Positions 32,850 through 45,714 are shown, numbered from the stretch's first letter. The stretch: 64,000 nt of DNA from Semisulcospira habei (GCA_036245525.1 BTPG01000005.1:130145820-130209819); one strand, 5' to 3'. The notes: generated by a model not told the origin, from the sequence alone. Program-made: numbers and translations.

Positions 32850-35790
32850 ATGAGTGGCGTAAAACTCAAGACGAAAGATCTCCGCATTGGTCATCTCAAT
32901 ATTTACCATCTTTGCAATAAGTTGCCTGACATATGTGTTTATCTAAATGGAGCAGACCCGTTTCATATTTTTGGACTGTCCGAAACACGTCTCAATTCAA
33001 ATATATCAGATATATCCATCCAAGTTCCTGGATTTACTGTCATGAGACGTGATCCTACGGCCCATGGACAGACAGGATTAGCAGCTTATGTTCACTCGTC
33101 TATTCAAGATTTTATACGTAGACGACATGATTTAGAAACCAAAGATGTTGAGTGTATGTGGCTTGAGCTGAAGGCCCCCCAATCTCCATCATTTCTTATC
33201 GGCTTTCTGTACCGCAACCCTGCTGCGAACTTTGAATGGTATGATGATTTCCTTAGAGTATGTGTGATAAAGCTTGTAATCCCAACTCCAATGTCATCCT
33301 CATGGGAGACTTTAACATAGACATGCTAAAGCCTCACCATGCGTGGGACTCTACGTTAACGTTGTTGGGTCTGCAACAGTTAATCACTTCACCCACACGG
33401 ATCACACAAACAACATCCACACTCATAGATCATATATACACAACCAAGCCAGAGTCTGTTCATAATGTGTCTGTCGGTAACCTTAGTATCAGCGACCACT
33501 TTCCCATCCGCTGTACGTGGTCTACTAAACTCCCTAAAGCAAAGAAAGAATGTCATACGTATATCACCTAAGTTTTAATGATAGCGAGTTTCTGTTTGAT
33601 CTTAACAGCGCACCTTTTGATGAAGTATTTAGTAAATCTGACCCTGACAGCGCTCTGTCTGTTTGGTATACCTATCTATCTATCTTCTTCCTTTTTTACG
33701 TCCCGCTGGCACGAATGTGATCGGGGACCAATGGTATACCATCTTTCTTAAGATCTTAAATAAACATGCGCCCCTGCGGAGGAGACGCGTCAAACACGCA
33801 TCACTCCCGCCGTGGCTTACTCAAGACATCATTCAAGCCATGAGGGTGAGAGATGATCTGAGACAGCAGAAGCGCTTCACTGAATTTAAGCGTGAGCGTA
33901 ATCGCGTAAAATCTCTTGTGCGACAGGCTAAAAAATCTTTCATTGATCGCTTGATTAAACAAGACAAAGACATGTCCACGCTCTGGCGCGCTATGGCCGT
34001 AGTGACTGGAGGCAAGTGTAACAAATCTCCTTTAATCCCTTCTGATCTGACTGCAGACATGTTTAACGACCATTTCCTCTCAGTTGCCGAGTCTCTTGTC
34101 CCTTCAGAAGCAAGTTCTCAGCCCTACTCTTGCTCAGACAGACTAGTTGATTTTTTGTAGAACGCGAACTGCAGGATCTGATCCTTTCGTGATTCCACCA
34201 CTGGCAGTGCACGAAGTCGGTAGGGCAATTAGTTCAATGAAGAATAAGAAATCGTCAGGGCCAGATGAAATCAGCCCCAAAATACTTAAATTAGCTATTC
34301 CTTATGTTATTGAAACAATAACCTATATTTATAACTTGTGCATTCAAACGAATATTTTCCCAAAGGAACTTAAAAAGGCCAAGGTTATACCCCTCCCGAA
34401 AACAAGAGATATGACTGATGTTAATAACTATCGCCCCATCTCACTATTGTCCATCCTTAGTAAACCACTGGAACGGCATATCCATAAACATCTCTTGGAA
34501 TATTTAGAAAATCATACATTAATCCATCCCCTTCAGTCGGGATTCAGACCAAAGCACAGCTGTCACACGGCCCTAGCGCGTCTAACTGATGTGTGGCTAC
34601 GCTCAATAAATCAGGGCGAAATTACTGGCGCTGTATTTATTGACTTACGAAAAGCCTTTGATCTTGTGGACCATAAGCTTCTACTTTCCAAGCTAAATGT
34701 GTATTTCGGTAGTTCGTTTGGCAATAAATGCATTTCTTCCTCAAATAACTACAGCCAGAAATCTCTTTACCACCATGGCACAACTCCACTTTTTGCCTCA
34801 TATCTTAGCGACAGACAGCAGCGCGTCATGGTCAATGGATCATACTCTTCAAGCGGATTAGTAACACGGGGAGTTCCCCAGGGTTCAGTCCTAGGGCCTC
34901 TTCTGTTTTGCCTTTTTATAAATGACCTGCCGCTACATTTGACTAGCAACAAAATTTCATGTGATCTATTCGCTGATGACGCCACAATTCACACCCCGGA
35001 CAAGAGTATTGATTCTTTAAATGGCCGTTTACAGCAGGGTTTGAGCGAAATTTCCACTTGGTGTTCAAACAATGAAATGATTTTAAATCCTTCCAAAACG
35101 GAATGCATGACGATAGCAACCCGTCAGAAGCACCAGCTCAAGCCACTTACACTCAGCCTGAATATCCATAACGACATCGTTACACAGGTCACGGAACACC
35201 GATTACTTGGTGTAGTTGTTGATGACCAGATGAAGTGGCAATCGCACATAAATGCTGTATGTAAAACTGTTGCTAGAAATGTTTTTATGCTTTCAAAGTT
35301 GAAGTACTTTATCAATGTTGATGCCCGCAAGTTATTTTACAATGCACATGTCAAATCCCACATCGATTATGCGTCCACGATATGGGATGGCAGCGGTGAC
35401 ATACACTTGAAGAGGCTTAACTCCCTGCATCGGAGAGCAGCGAAACATATCCTGCCTGATTCAGCCCTGACAACTGACGAAAGACTTAAAAAACTGAAAA
35501 TGCTACCTCTTAGCAAGCATCACCTCTTAAACAAGGGTGTGTTTATGTATAAAATCTGGAATGAGATTCACCCAGAATATCTTTGTAAGCTCTTTACCAA
35601 GGCAAGTTCAGGTTATTCTACTTCAAGACGAAACTTTATTACACCTCGCCCCAGGATAGATCTATTTAAAACCAGTGTATCTTTCTCAGGCGTATCTTTC
35701 TGGAACAAGCTGCCTACATGTATAACACACGCTACCTCCCTCTTCTCTTTCAAGGAATGCCTCCTCAAGTACTTGTCTGCTGATACATAA
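32850..35790 (+). pseudogene. CR1/jockey-like EN-RT polyprotein, broken by frameshifts
   Basis: From the ATG at 32850: endonuclease blocks LRIGHLNIYHLCNKLPDI, FGLSETRLN, VILMGDFNID (33292-33321) and ISDHFPI (33490). Frames change near 33255, 33550, 33705 and 34150, so at least four lesions. RT from 34147 is open to the stop at 35788: KKSSGPDEISPKILKLAI, NNYRPISLLSILSK, FIDLRKAFDLVDH (about 34640), RGVPQGSVLGPLLFCLFIND (about 34867) and LFADDATIH (34969). A stretch of about 25 residues rich in Ser/Asn (NKCISSSNNYSQKSLYHHGT) lies between VYFG and SYLSDRQQ, longer than I expect for the family. The long open RT suggests a moderately young copy. The upstream 57 residues from 32679 are probably untranslated. 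Confidence 0.9.
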
Positions 35791-36272
35791 TCTACCACAA
35801 GTATCCGTATCAAACATGTACTTATCGTATACTCAGTGCATGCTGCCGTATGGTTTGTCCATACTAATAATAATCGCCTAATTACATAATTCAAGTCTCT
35901 ATTATAATCCAAATAATTTTTGCTGCCTGAAGTGAATTTTCACTATTGATCCAAATGATTTGCTTCGTATATAGGTCAAGTTATCATTAGCGCGTGTCTG
36001 TGTGTGCGCGCGAGCGTGTATGTGTGTGCGCGCGTTTGATGTACTTTATGTTTTCGTTTGTTTTTGTATGACCGAATGAATGAATGAATTTTGTTTAATG
36101 TCTTTTCATGTGTAATGTCTCCTAATTTTTCTTTGTGTAATTTGGTACTATTAGTATTACAATTATTATCCTGTGTTTGTAGAGTAGCAACGGCAAGTAT
36201 GAAAAATGGCACACGTGCTAATTACTTCATCCGTTGAGAAATAAAGTTTCGTTTCGTTTCGTTTCGTTTCTC
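32850..36272 (+). mobile_element. CR1/jockey-like non-LTR retrotransposon, nearly full length
   Basis: Contains an endonuclease and reverse transcriptase in element order, then a 3' untranslated region from 35791 to a short tandem tail of GTTTC units at 36246-36271. The tail type fits CR1-related elements. An older fragment of a related family lies at 7.8-8.4 kb. Confidence 0.85.
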
Positions 36273-36328
36273 TCCACTATAATATTTGAAAATTTTCCCT
36301 ATATTTGCATTAATGTTATTTATTATCT

Positions 36329-36330
<2 letters not shown>

Positions 36331-36376
<46 letters not shown>
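36331..36376. repeat. (GT)n microsatellite
   Basis: About 46 bases of GT. Confidence 0.95.
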
Positions 36377-36379
<3 letters not shown>

Positions 36380-36564
36380 CATTGAATTACTGACCTCTAT
36401 TGTATTTAAAATCTGCTAACCACCGCCATGCAAATGCAAATGTAATTGATTCAGTGTCCAGATCATCCAATAAGCCTGTGGCTTGTTTTGATCTGATGGA
36501 ATTACTATATCCTTTTATGCATTTTGCAAAGCAATAAACTATTTAAGCCATATATGTAAGGTAC

Positions 36565-36916
36565 GCCGTTTCACTTATAACTGATTAATTCATCCTAGGA
36601 CAAAACATTTACTGCTAGGACTAAATAATTTATCCTGGGACAACTCGATTTAATCCTAGCAATAAATAAATATTCCTAGGACCAATTCTAAACCAATCGC
36701 ACAGCAGGAATCATCCCACGCAACATGACGTGAGGTGACTGGTGGAAAATATGCTCATTCTTTGGACGATTTCGACCGAGGCATCACGACTGACTGGCTG
36801 GAATTAGTCATTTGTCCTAGGATTAATTCGAATGAGTGTGTTCTAAAAGTCATCGAATTTGTCCTAACATTAAATATTTTGTCCTAGGATGATTAATCAG
36901 TCACAAGTGGAACGGC
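36565..36916. mobile_element. MITE type K with about 45-bp imperfect inverted ends
   Basis: Left end GCCGTTTCACTTATAACTGA and right end CACAAGTGGAACGGC are inverted; the next 25 bases (TTAATTCATCCTAGGAC against GTCCTAGGATGATTAATC) continue it. Inside are several more CCTAGGAC-type motifs in both orientations (36637, 36675, 36820, 36885). Length 352. No TTAA or TA duplication is clear at its edges, so the superfamily is undetermined. Confidence 0.75.
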
Positions 36917-36964
36917 CTGCCATATGCAACCATACCAGTCAGTGTGTCCTAATGAGAAATTATA

Positions 36965-37112
36965 TGTCATTAACGACCATCATTCCGACGGCTACGGCCA
37001 CCTAAATGATGGTCTTAAATGATAGGCGTCCCTGTGAGAGATCGTCTGTTTTAAACGACCATCTAGGGGCTGTAGCCACCTAAATGATGGTCTTTAATGA
37101 CATGTGACACCT
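36965..37112. repeat. Foldback type J, double
   Basis: TGTCATTAACGACCATCATT (36968) is inverted by ATGATGGTCTTTAATGACA near 37105. Internally GACCATCATT...AAATGATGGTC (36981-37014) and GACCATCTAGG...AAATGATGGTC (37059-37093) each fold back with GCTACGGCCACC or GCTGTAGCCACC. It looks like one element inserted in or duplicated within another. A single copy lies at 58.95-59.02 kb. Confidence 0.75.
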
Positions 37113-37190
37113 TTTCCTCTTCACGACTTCCCGAGACAGCACGCGCCTTTTCTCTTCACTGCTGAGAAAAAGTGAACGCGATCTAGCTGA

Positions 37191-37253
37191 AAGAGGCATA
37201 GATCCTCATGCGCCCCCGCGACTGCGGGGGCTCATGAGGATCTATGCCTCTTG
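37191..37253. repeat. PAL-A hairpin, nearly perfect
   Basis: AAGAGGCATAGATCCTCATG and CTCATGAGGATCTATGCCTC with centre CCCCCGCGACTGCGGGGG. One mismatch (GCGCCC/GGGCTC). Confidence 0.88.
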
Positions 37254-37723
37254 CTGAGACGACTTTTTGTCCACCGCTGTGAGACGGCCTCGGGTCGCCT
37301 CCTCGGCGTTAAACCCTAATAACCAGCACAATGCCAGTCAAATCATCAAAGGATGTTCCATTCGTCTGGTACTTACATCCACAGGAAGAGGGAATCGAAT
37401 ATTTTGTGCCAAGAGTTGTATGCCCCTGATCGACTCCGAGCGTCACTAGGGAAGCGGAATTTTGTGTCACTTGACTTTCAAAATCCTGTGTTCTGTGAAG
37501 AAATGTCTTCACCTGGTGACGGGGATCCTGTACCTGGGCATGACCCCGTGGCCTAACGACCACATGCCCGGGCGACTCTTTAGAAGTGTAATCGGGTAGA
37601 CACTCAAGCTACAACAGATGTACACGGTAATCTATGCCACAGGGCTCAAAGGATCAAGCTCGCACAACTTCATCCTTCACAGACGCTAACACATGCAGCC
37701 CTCACACACAACAACAGTAAATG
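37254..37723. other. Stretch without recognised gene
   Basis: Frames at 37267-37563 overlap on both strands and show no recognised domain. Confidence 0.4.
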
Positions 37724-37818
37724 GATCGACCATGATAAATCAAGGGTGGTGCAGGAATAGCTTGGCGCCTAGAGGCGCCAAGCTATTCCTGCACCACCCT
37801 CAAACTGTCATGGTCAAT
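37724..37818. repeat. PAL-B hairpin with covarying stem
   Basis: TCGACCATGATAAATCAAGG left, with GCAGGAATAGC paired to GCTATTCCTGC where other copies have GCCAGAATAGC/GCTATTCTGGC. Loop TAGA. TTAA ends not preserved. Confidence 0.85.
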
Positions 37819-37949
37819 CGGTCTAATCATAACCGATATGCCAGTCTTCAGAGGAAAAGTCCCAATCTGTTTTTGGGCGAATTGCAATCTTACCACTCCA
37901 TGTGTTCCTGTGGCTGATTTTAGAGGTAAACAGTATTTTGTCACAATAA

Positions 37950-38029
37950 TTAACTCATTCGAGACGTGCCGCCTCCGAATACGCGGCATAAGCCGCGTAT
38001 CCGGAAACGGCACGTCTCGAATGAGTTAA
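37950..38029. mobile_element. PAL-C palindromic MITE
   Basis: TTAACTCATTCGAGACGTGC at the left, GCACGTCTCGAATGAGTTAA at the right, 80 bases, stem throughout except CTCCGAAT against ATCCGGAAA. Turn GCGGCATAAGCCGC. Confidence 0.93.
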
Positions 38030-38152
38030 TATAAGCACCATATTGTAGGGGGCAGGACGAGAGGAACTCAAGGCAATCTTTACAAATATTTCTTCTTGCC
38101 AATGGAAAGTTTGTGGCTGTAAAGTGTTATAGTCTACGACCTCAAAATTCTG

Positions 38153-38200
38153 TTAACCCTTTGGCTGTCGGTGGAGTTTTTGTCAAGACGATTCATGCAC
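38153..38200. repeat. PAL-D left half
   Basis: TTAACCCTTTGGCTGTCGGT, GGAGTTTTTGTCAAGACGAT; the right arm is absent, replaced by unrelated sequence. Confidence 0.65.
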
Positions 38201-38908
38201 GCTATTCCAACAAGCAACAATACTTTCTCAGGATGTGCCTGTGCTGCTTGTGAAAAAACAACAACAACAACCCACAAACAATACAACCTGGAGAGAATAT
38301 TGAAAGTAAATCAGCAGCCGATTCCTGCAGCATTTCCAGACAATGGCCACTAAAATAAACACTGGACTTTGATATTTTCACGTGATATATATTCATAAAG
38401 TGTCGAGTCCGGAAGGTGTACCTTCGTTTTAGCCGCAGAGCAGGCGGCGCTATGCTTTCACGCTGATGGCTAGGATTGAAAGGACTCGTCGGGACTGCGC
38501 GCGTTTATGTAGACCAGACAACGGTTTAAAAAGGGCAACAGAAACCAAGAGGCCTCTCTAGGGCGTCGGGCTGTCTGCAGTCACTCTTGCAACATGGACG
38601 TTAAACCCTAACTAACCAACCAACCGCAGAAGTCTCATTTGAATCACAACCCCCATGACTCCACACGATCCATTCCCCCCCCCCCACCCCCCCCTCGCAA
38701 AAAAAAAAAAAAAAAAAAATCCAAGTCTACAACCAGAGAGTGTCATCTTGAGTCCCACTGCTACAGCACAACGAGCAAAATGCACTAGCCTCCGCAAATG
38801 CACCAGACCAAGGCGAACTTGCTCGCTCGGCCAAGTTTACGTCCGCTGAGCAACTACAACTAATGAACAGCCTCTCTGCAAGGAGAACACCGATGCAAAA
38901 TATGGCCA
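38201..38908. other. Stretch without recognised gene
   Basis: 38678-38720 is a C run followed by a poly-A run. Short frames only. Confidence 0.4.
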
Positions 38909-38974
38909 GCAAGAGACATTAATCTTCATGAGCCTCCGCAACTGAAGGGGCGCATGAATATCTATGTCTCTTGC
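38909..38974. repeat. PAL-A hairpin, imperfect
   Basis: GCAAGAGACATTAATCTTCA and TGAATATCTATGTCTCTTGC; outer stem AAGAGACAT/ATGTCTCTT paired, centre mismatched (CCTCCGCAACTGAAGGGG). Confidence 0.75.
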
Positions 38975-39216
38975 AGACGGACAGAGGCGTGATCGGATGG
39001 TGGGCTGGCCCGGATGGGGTCTAGGTGGTGATGGATGCTGGCACGGAGTCTCGGTATGCCACATCACAGGACTCGGTCTCTCAGCCACCCCCCCCCCCCC
39101 CCCCACTGAACCATCCGTCATGTGCCGCTGCGCTGTCGACACACTCGCCCTGCCCTAGCCGAGTAGCCTCTTCTATAGATCTTAGTATAGGGCGGCCTCT
39201 TCTACAAATCTTAGTT

Positions 39217-39284
39217 TGGACTGCAGGGGATTAGAATCTGTGCCACCGGAAGTGGCACAGATTCTAATAAGCCCCTGCAGTCCA
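39217..39284. repeat. Palindrome type N
   Basis: GGACTGCAGGGGATTAGAAT-CTGTGCCAC pairs with GTGGCACAG-ATTCTAATAAGCCCCTGCAGTCC around CGGAA; the right arm has three extra bases. The outer GACTGCAGGGG/CCCCTGCAGTC recalls PAL-A centres, but the inner stem is different. Confidence 0.8.
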
Positions 39285-39351
39285 TACTTGTCAGAGGTAT
39301 GCATTCTAATAAACCCTTGCATTTTGCAAGCTGAAAGGGCTCATATTTTAA

Positions 39352-39402
39352 CTCACTGACTGCTACTGACTATACCGCCACTCGGCGGGAAAGACTCGTG
39401 GT
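39352..39402. repeat. PAL-E left half
   Basis: TTAACTCACTGACTGCTACT, GACTATACCGCC; no right arm. Confidence 0.55.
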
Positions 39403-39857
39403 TACATATTCATGCCTCTTGTAAATATGCAAATACGTATCGATCACTTTCACTTCAACACTCTGACAGTTGCCCAACCACCCCCCACAAAAAAAAAAAA
39501 AAAAATAAAAATAACCACACACACAAAAAATCTCTCCCAAATAATACGCCTATGACTTAATTTGGGTGGCTCGAATTAAAACAAAAAAGTTCAACGTACG
39601 CGGTTTAACGTCCTTCGTCCACCACGAAAGTGATTTCAACGACGGGGCACCGAGAGAAAAAAAAAAGGTCTGAGCAAATTTTGACCCCAGCTCTGTTCGA
39701 ACACACGACCTTTTGGACTAGAGTTGAACGCTGTACCACCTGAGGTACTCAGCTTCCCGCGGCCGGGTCGCTCGACCAGCCCCTTGAGTCTGCAACAGGC
39801 GAAGACTGTGAAGATACCAAGTAGGTTCATTAGGATTCATGCCTCTTGCCTGTTATT
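39403..39857. other. Stretch with nothing recognised
   Basis: C and A runs near 39479-39505. Short frames only. Confidence 0.4.
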
Positions 39858-39920
39858 AACATGTTCGAGACGCGCCGCATGCGGATACGCGGCAAACTGC
39901 GGCTCGTCTCGAATAAGCTG
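39858..39920. repeat. PAL-C palindrome, shortened
   Basis: ATGTTCGAGACGCGCCGCAT and GCGGCTCGTCTCGAATAAGC pair; part of the right arm is missing. Confidence 0.65.
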
Positions 39921-40019
39921 ATACTGGTAACAATAAGTTTGCTACTCTCAAATCTCACCGGCATCTATAATTCTCTGGCGGAGAATACCGTCACCATTTA
40001 AGTGTGTGCGACTGTAAAG

Positions 40020-40332
40020 CTTCTTTAGCACAATGTCCATCACCACAACCACCACCACCCCACCTCGTCCTTACCCCTCCCCCTTCACCTTAGTGCCCCC
40101 CCCCCCACCCCCCCCAACCAGGTGTGTACCATCGGAGAGGTTGTTCGTCCTTTGATTAGCCTTCTCTCGAACAGTACAGTGGTTCCTTCATCACGGCAGA
40201 AGAGGAGGCCCAGTGTTTAGGTACCTCAGGTCAACATATAATAGACCGACGTACCTGTACATAGAAGTGCAGCTGCACTCCGCACGCCAAAAAGTTGATT
40301 GTCAAGCGTGTAAAATGCAAAGAAAATTCCAA
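40020..40332. other. Low-complexity C-rich stretch, no gene
   Basis: CCACCACC-type and C runs at 40034-40122; remainder unremarkable. Confidence 0.45.
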
Positions 40333-40541
40333 TTAACCCGTTCAGTGCCGAGAAAATCTGTACACCACCCAACTGCAAGAGGTATAGATCCTCATGAGCC
40401 CCCGCAGTTGCGGGGGCTCATGAGGATCTATACCTCTTGCTCACGCCACTTTCAATCTGTGTTGCTGAGACATCCAGGGATTTTTTGTGTCGACTTAATG
40501 AAGATTGCAGAAACAGTCTGCGTCATGTACAGAATGGGTAC
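40333..40541. mobile_element. PAL-A MITE, TTAACCCGTT type, perfect hairpin
   Basis: Left end TTAACCCGTTCAGTGCCGAG. Hairpin 40375-40440 is perfect, including GGTATAG/CTATACC where most copies have GGCATAG/CTATGCC. The right segment has GATTGCAGAAACAGTCTGCG, but the final CACTGAACGGGTTAA has decayed to CAGAATGGGTAC. Confidence 0.9.
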
Positions 40542-40596
40542 AACGTATCCCCTGAACCGTAAGGTAGTGTTAGGAGGACAACTTTCAACTGCGATC

Positions 40597-40704
40597 CTGG
40601 GGCCAGTTGCATGAGCGAGCTTAGTCCTGCACCAGCCATAGCGGCGCACCTTACTTAGTGCCTGGTGCAGGACTAAGCTCGCTCATGCAACTGGCCCCTG
40701 GGGC
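40597..40704. repeat. PAL-F palindrome, nearly perfect
   Basis: CTGGGGCCAGTTGCATGAGC answered by GCTCATGCAACTGGCCCCTG, then GAGCTTAGTCCTGCACCAG with CTGGTGCAGGACTAAGCTC; centre GGCGCACC. Best PAL-F copy here. Confidence 0.9.
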
Positions 40705-40984
40705 TCAATGTGCCAGAGACAACATTTTGTTGTGTGGTGGTGGTACGCACACGCTCATTTTTGACAAGGCTCCAAAGTCGTTCAGACGGGAACTTCTCCA
40801 AGCTTTCATTTCCGGGAGCGTGAAAGCGAGGTTTTCTCACTTACACCGTCGTTTTCGGTCCGTAAACCAGTGCTTCTCTTTTTACCGTCTGTGTAACTAC
40901 ATGCGTTCATTACACGTGGATTAACTTAGGAATTAATTCTTAAATAAGTCTTAACGTCATGTTTAAAAAACCCGCAGTTAAACA

Positions 40985-42384
40985 ACCCTCGCGCTGGGAC
41001 CATATGGCGTTGAGGCGCGTCCCCTGGGTGGTGGATAGGGGGTCCCTCGTGAGAGGGGTGCACCGAATGAAATAAGGTGCCGTGAACCAACATGGTCTAA
41101 GGGAAGCTGACCCCGACAGAAAACCCTTGGTCCTCCTAGTAAGGGGGTTGGGCGTGGGGGTAGCTTCCCCACCCTGCAAAAAAGGAAATCGCTACAAAAA
41201 CGCCGACGAAAAGACAGACCAGATCGCCACTCTCCGCATCATCGTGGAACAGTCTCTGGAGTGGAGCTCCCCGCTGTACGTCAACTTTGTGGATTATGAG
41301 AAAGCATTTGACAGTGTGGACCGAGAGACTCTGTGGAAACTCCTACGACACTATGGTGTACCCACAAAGCTCGTCCGCCTGATCAAGAGCAGCTACGATG
41401 GCATGACATGTCGCGTGATCCACGAAGGGCAGTTCACCAGGGAGCTCCAGGTCAGAACTGGTGTCAGGCAGGGGTGTCTGCTGTCTCCGTTCCTCTTCCT
41501 ACTGGCCATAGACTGGGTCATGAAGATGACCACAGAGCACAGACGAAGTGGAATACAGTGGACACTGTGGACACAGCTTGACGACCTCGATTTTGCAGAC
41601 GACTTGGCATTACTGTCCCACACTCATCAACAAATGCAAGACAAGACCACGAGGCTTGCTGACATCTCGTCCCAAGTGGGCCTCTCCATTCACAAACAGA
41701 AAACAAAGACAATGAGGCTGAACGCAACCAGGGAAGAACCAGTCTTGCTTGCTGTCACCCCGTTGGAGGAGGTGGAGTCCTTCACCTATCTCGGGAGCAT
41801 CATAGACAAAAAAGGCGGCACTGATGCAGATGTCAGAGCACGAATCGGTAAAGCCAGAGCAGCCTTTCTCCAGTTGAAAAAAGTGTGGAGCTCCAGAGAG
41901 CTGTCACAACACACCAAAGTCCGGATTTTCAACTCCAATGTAAAAGCAGTTCTCTTATATGGAGCAGAGACTTGGAGATTGACAAAAACCACAGTCAACA
42001 GAGTACAGACCTTCATGAACAGTTGCCTTAGAAGAATTTTGAAAATCCACTGGCCAGAGAAGATCAGCAACGTCAGACTCTGGGAGAGAACAGAGCAGAT
42101 AACAGCAGAGAATGAAATTGGGCGAAGAAGATGGGGATGGATCGGTCACAGTCTGAGAAAGCCAGCTTCCAGTATCACTAGGCAGGCATTGTCATGGAAC
42201 CCCCAGGGAAAGAGGAAAAGAGGTAGGCCGAGAAACTCCTGGCGTCGAGACCTCCAAGCAGACATCAAGAGACTGGGAACCACCTGGAGTAGAATCGAAG
42301 GAGAAGCACAGGACAGGAGTTGCTGGAGGTCTCTCGTCGACGGCCTATACCCGGGTAGGGGTGACAGGCGTAAGTAAGTAAGTA
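40985..42384 (+). mobile_element. RTE-like non-LTR retrotransposon with internal deletion
   Basis: An untranslated-looking 5' segment (GTCCCTCGTGAGAGGGGTGC, about 41041) runs into an RT frame without any endonuclease. The 3' end is TAAGTAAGTAAGTAAG (42373-42388), a short tandem tail. This arrangement indicates that endonuclease and RT fingers were deleted between about 41180 and 41215. Confidence 0.75.
41082..42377 (+). pseudogene. RTE-like reverse transcriptase, lacking endonuclease
   Basis: One open frame of 431 codons. The first about 40 residues read through non-coding 5' sequence. RT begins abruptly at KTDQIATLRIIVEQSLEW. Blocks: VNFVDYEKAFDSV (about residues 67-79), TGVRQGCLLSPFLFLLAID (about 126-144), LDDLDFADDLALLSH (about 167-181, catalytic FADD), FTYLGSIIDKKGGTDADV, LLYGAETWRLTKT and a basic GKRKRGRPRNSWRRD near the C-terminus. 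The finger and palm N-terminal part and endonuclease are missing, so it cannot retrotranspose on its own. The clade call is by motif resemblance only. Confidence 0.88.
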
Positions 42385-42636
42385 AGTTAAACAACATTTA
42401 AACATAAATTATGGCAGACATATCAATGTACACGTCTAATTAACTTCTGCCGAGGTGAAAGTTGACGTAAGTTCTGACACTACATAACGATAGTCCGGGG
42501 CCCAGTAGTGTACATGCATCTGGTGTCAAAAACTTATATTTCATTTTGCAAGGTTTTATATTTTATTTTGTAATTTCTCCCGCAGTTTCGACATGAAATG
42601 TTAATTTTTACTTTATGAAACCTATTAAAAAGTGTT

Positions 42637-42794
42637 TTAACTCCACGGCCGAATTTAGGAGGCGTCACCTAACTACTGTGTACCAGTTGCAGGTGATGAA
42701 TCGACCATGACTAATAATTCAAGGGTGGCGCCAAGCGAACCTGGTCATGGTCGGTCGATCTCCTGCTGTAGAGCGCTGGGGCAAAATGGGTTAA
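42637..42794. mobile_element. PAL-B MITE with hairpin centre deleted
   Basis: TTAA at 42637 and 42791, flanks ACTCCACGGCCGAATTTAGG and GGGGCAAAATGGGTTAA. The left arm TCGACCATGACTAATAATTC and core GGCGCCAAGC remain, but the right arm is cut to GGTCATGGTCGG. 158 bases against about 215 in complete copies. Confidence 0.8.
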
Positions 42795-43016
42795 CTTGGC
42801 GCAAGGCGGCAACCTATTCAAGCACAGCTCTTGAACTATCCTTTGTGGTCGGTCCACCCATCTTGGATAAGGATTGGAAGTGCCAGGACAGGACACAAAC
42901 CAACCCACTTTCCACTTGAGGGCACCGTTCGAGTTCACGTGCTCTTCGTGCCTTTGATTGGATGGCTTGTTTAGAGCCGTAAACAAATCAGATTCCGCTC
43001 CTCCTACAGGGGATTC

Positions 43017-43229
43017 TTAGCCCATTACACCCTGAGGATGATTTTCTTTATTTTTCTTACTGTCCTACGAAGGTTACATGACAGATTAGGAGATAGATCA
43101 ACCGTTTTAGTTCAAGGATGGTGCCAGAATAGCTTGGCGCCCCAGGCGCCAAGCTATTCTGGCACCACCCTTGAACTATCATAGTCAATTTTCTTTCAGG
43201 CAGTAGTGTATCAGGATGAAAAGGGTTAA
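43017..43229. mobile_element. PAL-B MITE
   Basis: Left TTAGCCCATTACACCCTGAG (TTAA reduced to TTAG), right CAGGATGAAAAGGGTTAA. Hairpin 43109-43179, loop CCA, one mismatch (AAGGATG/CACCCTT). Confidence 0.82.
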
Positions 43230-43499
43230 TGCAGATTCAAGCACGGACCAACTGCTTAAAAAAACCCGTCAGTCTCTTTACCACTCTTGAAAAAGAAAAT
43301 TGAAAAAAAAACAAAACAACAACCAAAAACTCCTGAAAATTAATCGTCTCCGGCCTCTGTGTCAAATACTTACCCTTGAAACAGCATTACACCCAGACAC
43401 ATAAAATTGTGCTGGTCTGCGATTTTGCATCTTAAGGCGTAAAAAATTCAAAGGAAACACTGAACCGCATCAAAACATGATTTCGCGCCAAAATTTAAC

Positions 43500-43718
43500 T
43501 TAACCCATTTAACCCCACGGACTCGTTTCCCAAATGTTCGAGGCGTCGCCTCACGACGATGTGCCAGCCGCACTGAGGAGATGGCTCGATCGTGATAATT
43601 CAAGGGTAGTGCCAGATTAGCTTGGCGCGGTCAGGCGCCAAGCTAATCTGGCACTACCCTTGAATTATCATGGTCGAGCCATCTCCTGCTGCAGTGCGTC
43701 GGGGCTGTTTGGGGTTAA
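43500..43718. mobile_element. PAL-B MITE, complete
   Basis: TTAA at 43500 and 43715; TTAACCCATTTAACCCC against GGGGCTGTTTGGGGTTAA. The hairpin region is 43576-43688: GGAGATGGCTCGATCGTGAT pairs with ATCATGGTCGAGCCATCTCC. GGCTCGA/TCGAGCC is a paired departure from GGATCGA/TCGATCC. The core has one asymmetry (GGCGCGG). Confidence 0.9.
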
Positions 43719-43768
43719 AGAGGTTGCATGCGAATACCGTCGACTTTATTTCGTTTTCCTTTCTCCCC
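43719..43768. other. Short spacer before retrotransposon
   Basis: Fifty bases between the PAL-B right TTAA and the 5' truncation of the next element; nothing recognised. Confidence 0.4.
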
Positions 43769-45445
<1,677 letters not shown>

Positions 45446-45469
45446 TCTCGCCGACTTCTATTACTTTTG

Positions 45470-45554
45470 TTCAACTCATTTGAGACGTGCCGCCTCCGTC
45501 CGGATACGCAGCTAATGCCGCGTATCCGGAGGCGGCACGTCTCGAATGAGTTAA
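45470..45554. mobile_element. PAL-C palindromic MITE
   Basis: TCAACTCATTTGAGACGTGC left and GCACGTCTCGAATGAGTTAA right; inner CCGCCTCCGTCCGGATACGC against GCGTATCCGGAGGCGG. The left arm has a four-base insertion. Left TTAA mutated to TCAA. Confidence 0.88.
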
Positions 45555-45714
45555 TCCTCAGTTGGAAGAATGAGAACGCTCTTCCTGGCCTGCAACGTTT
45601 CCAGTCTAGGTTTTAACAAACCTACAGTTTCATTGTATAACAATGCAAATCTCGTTTTTCTCAAAAATGGACATGGTGGCTTTGCCACATAACGTATGGA
45701 AATCCAGACCAAAA

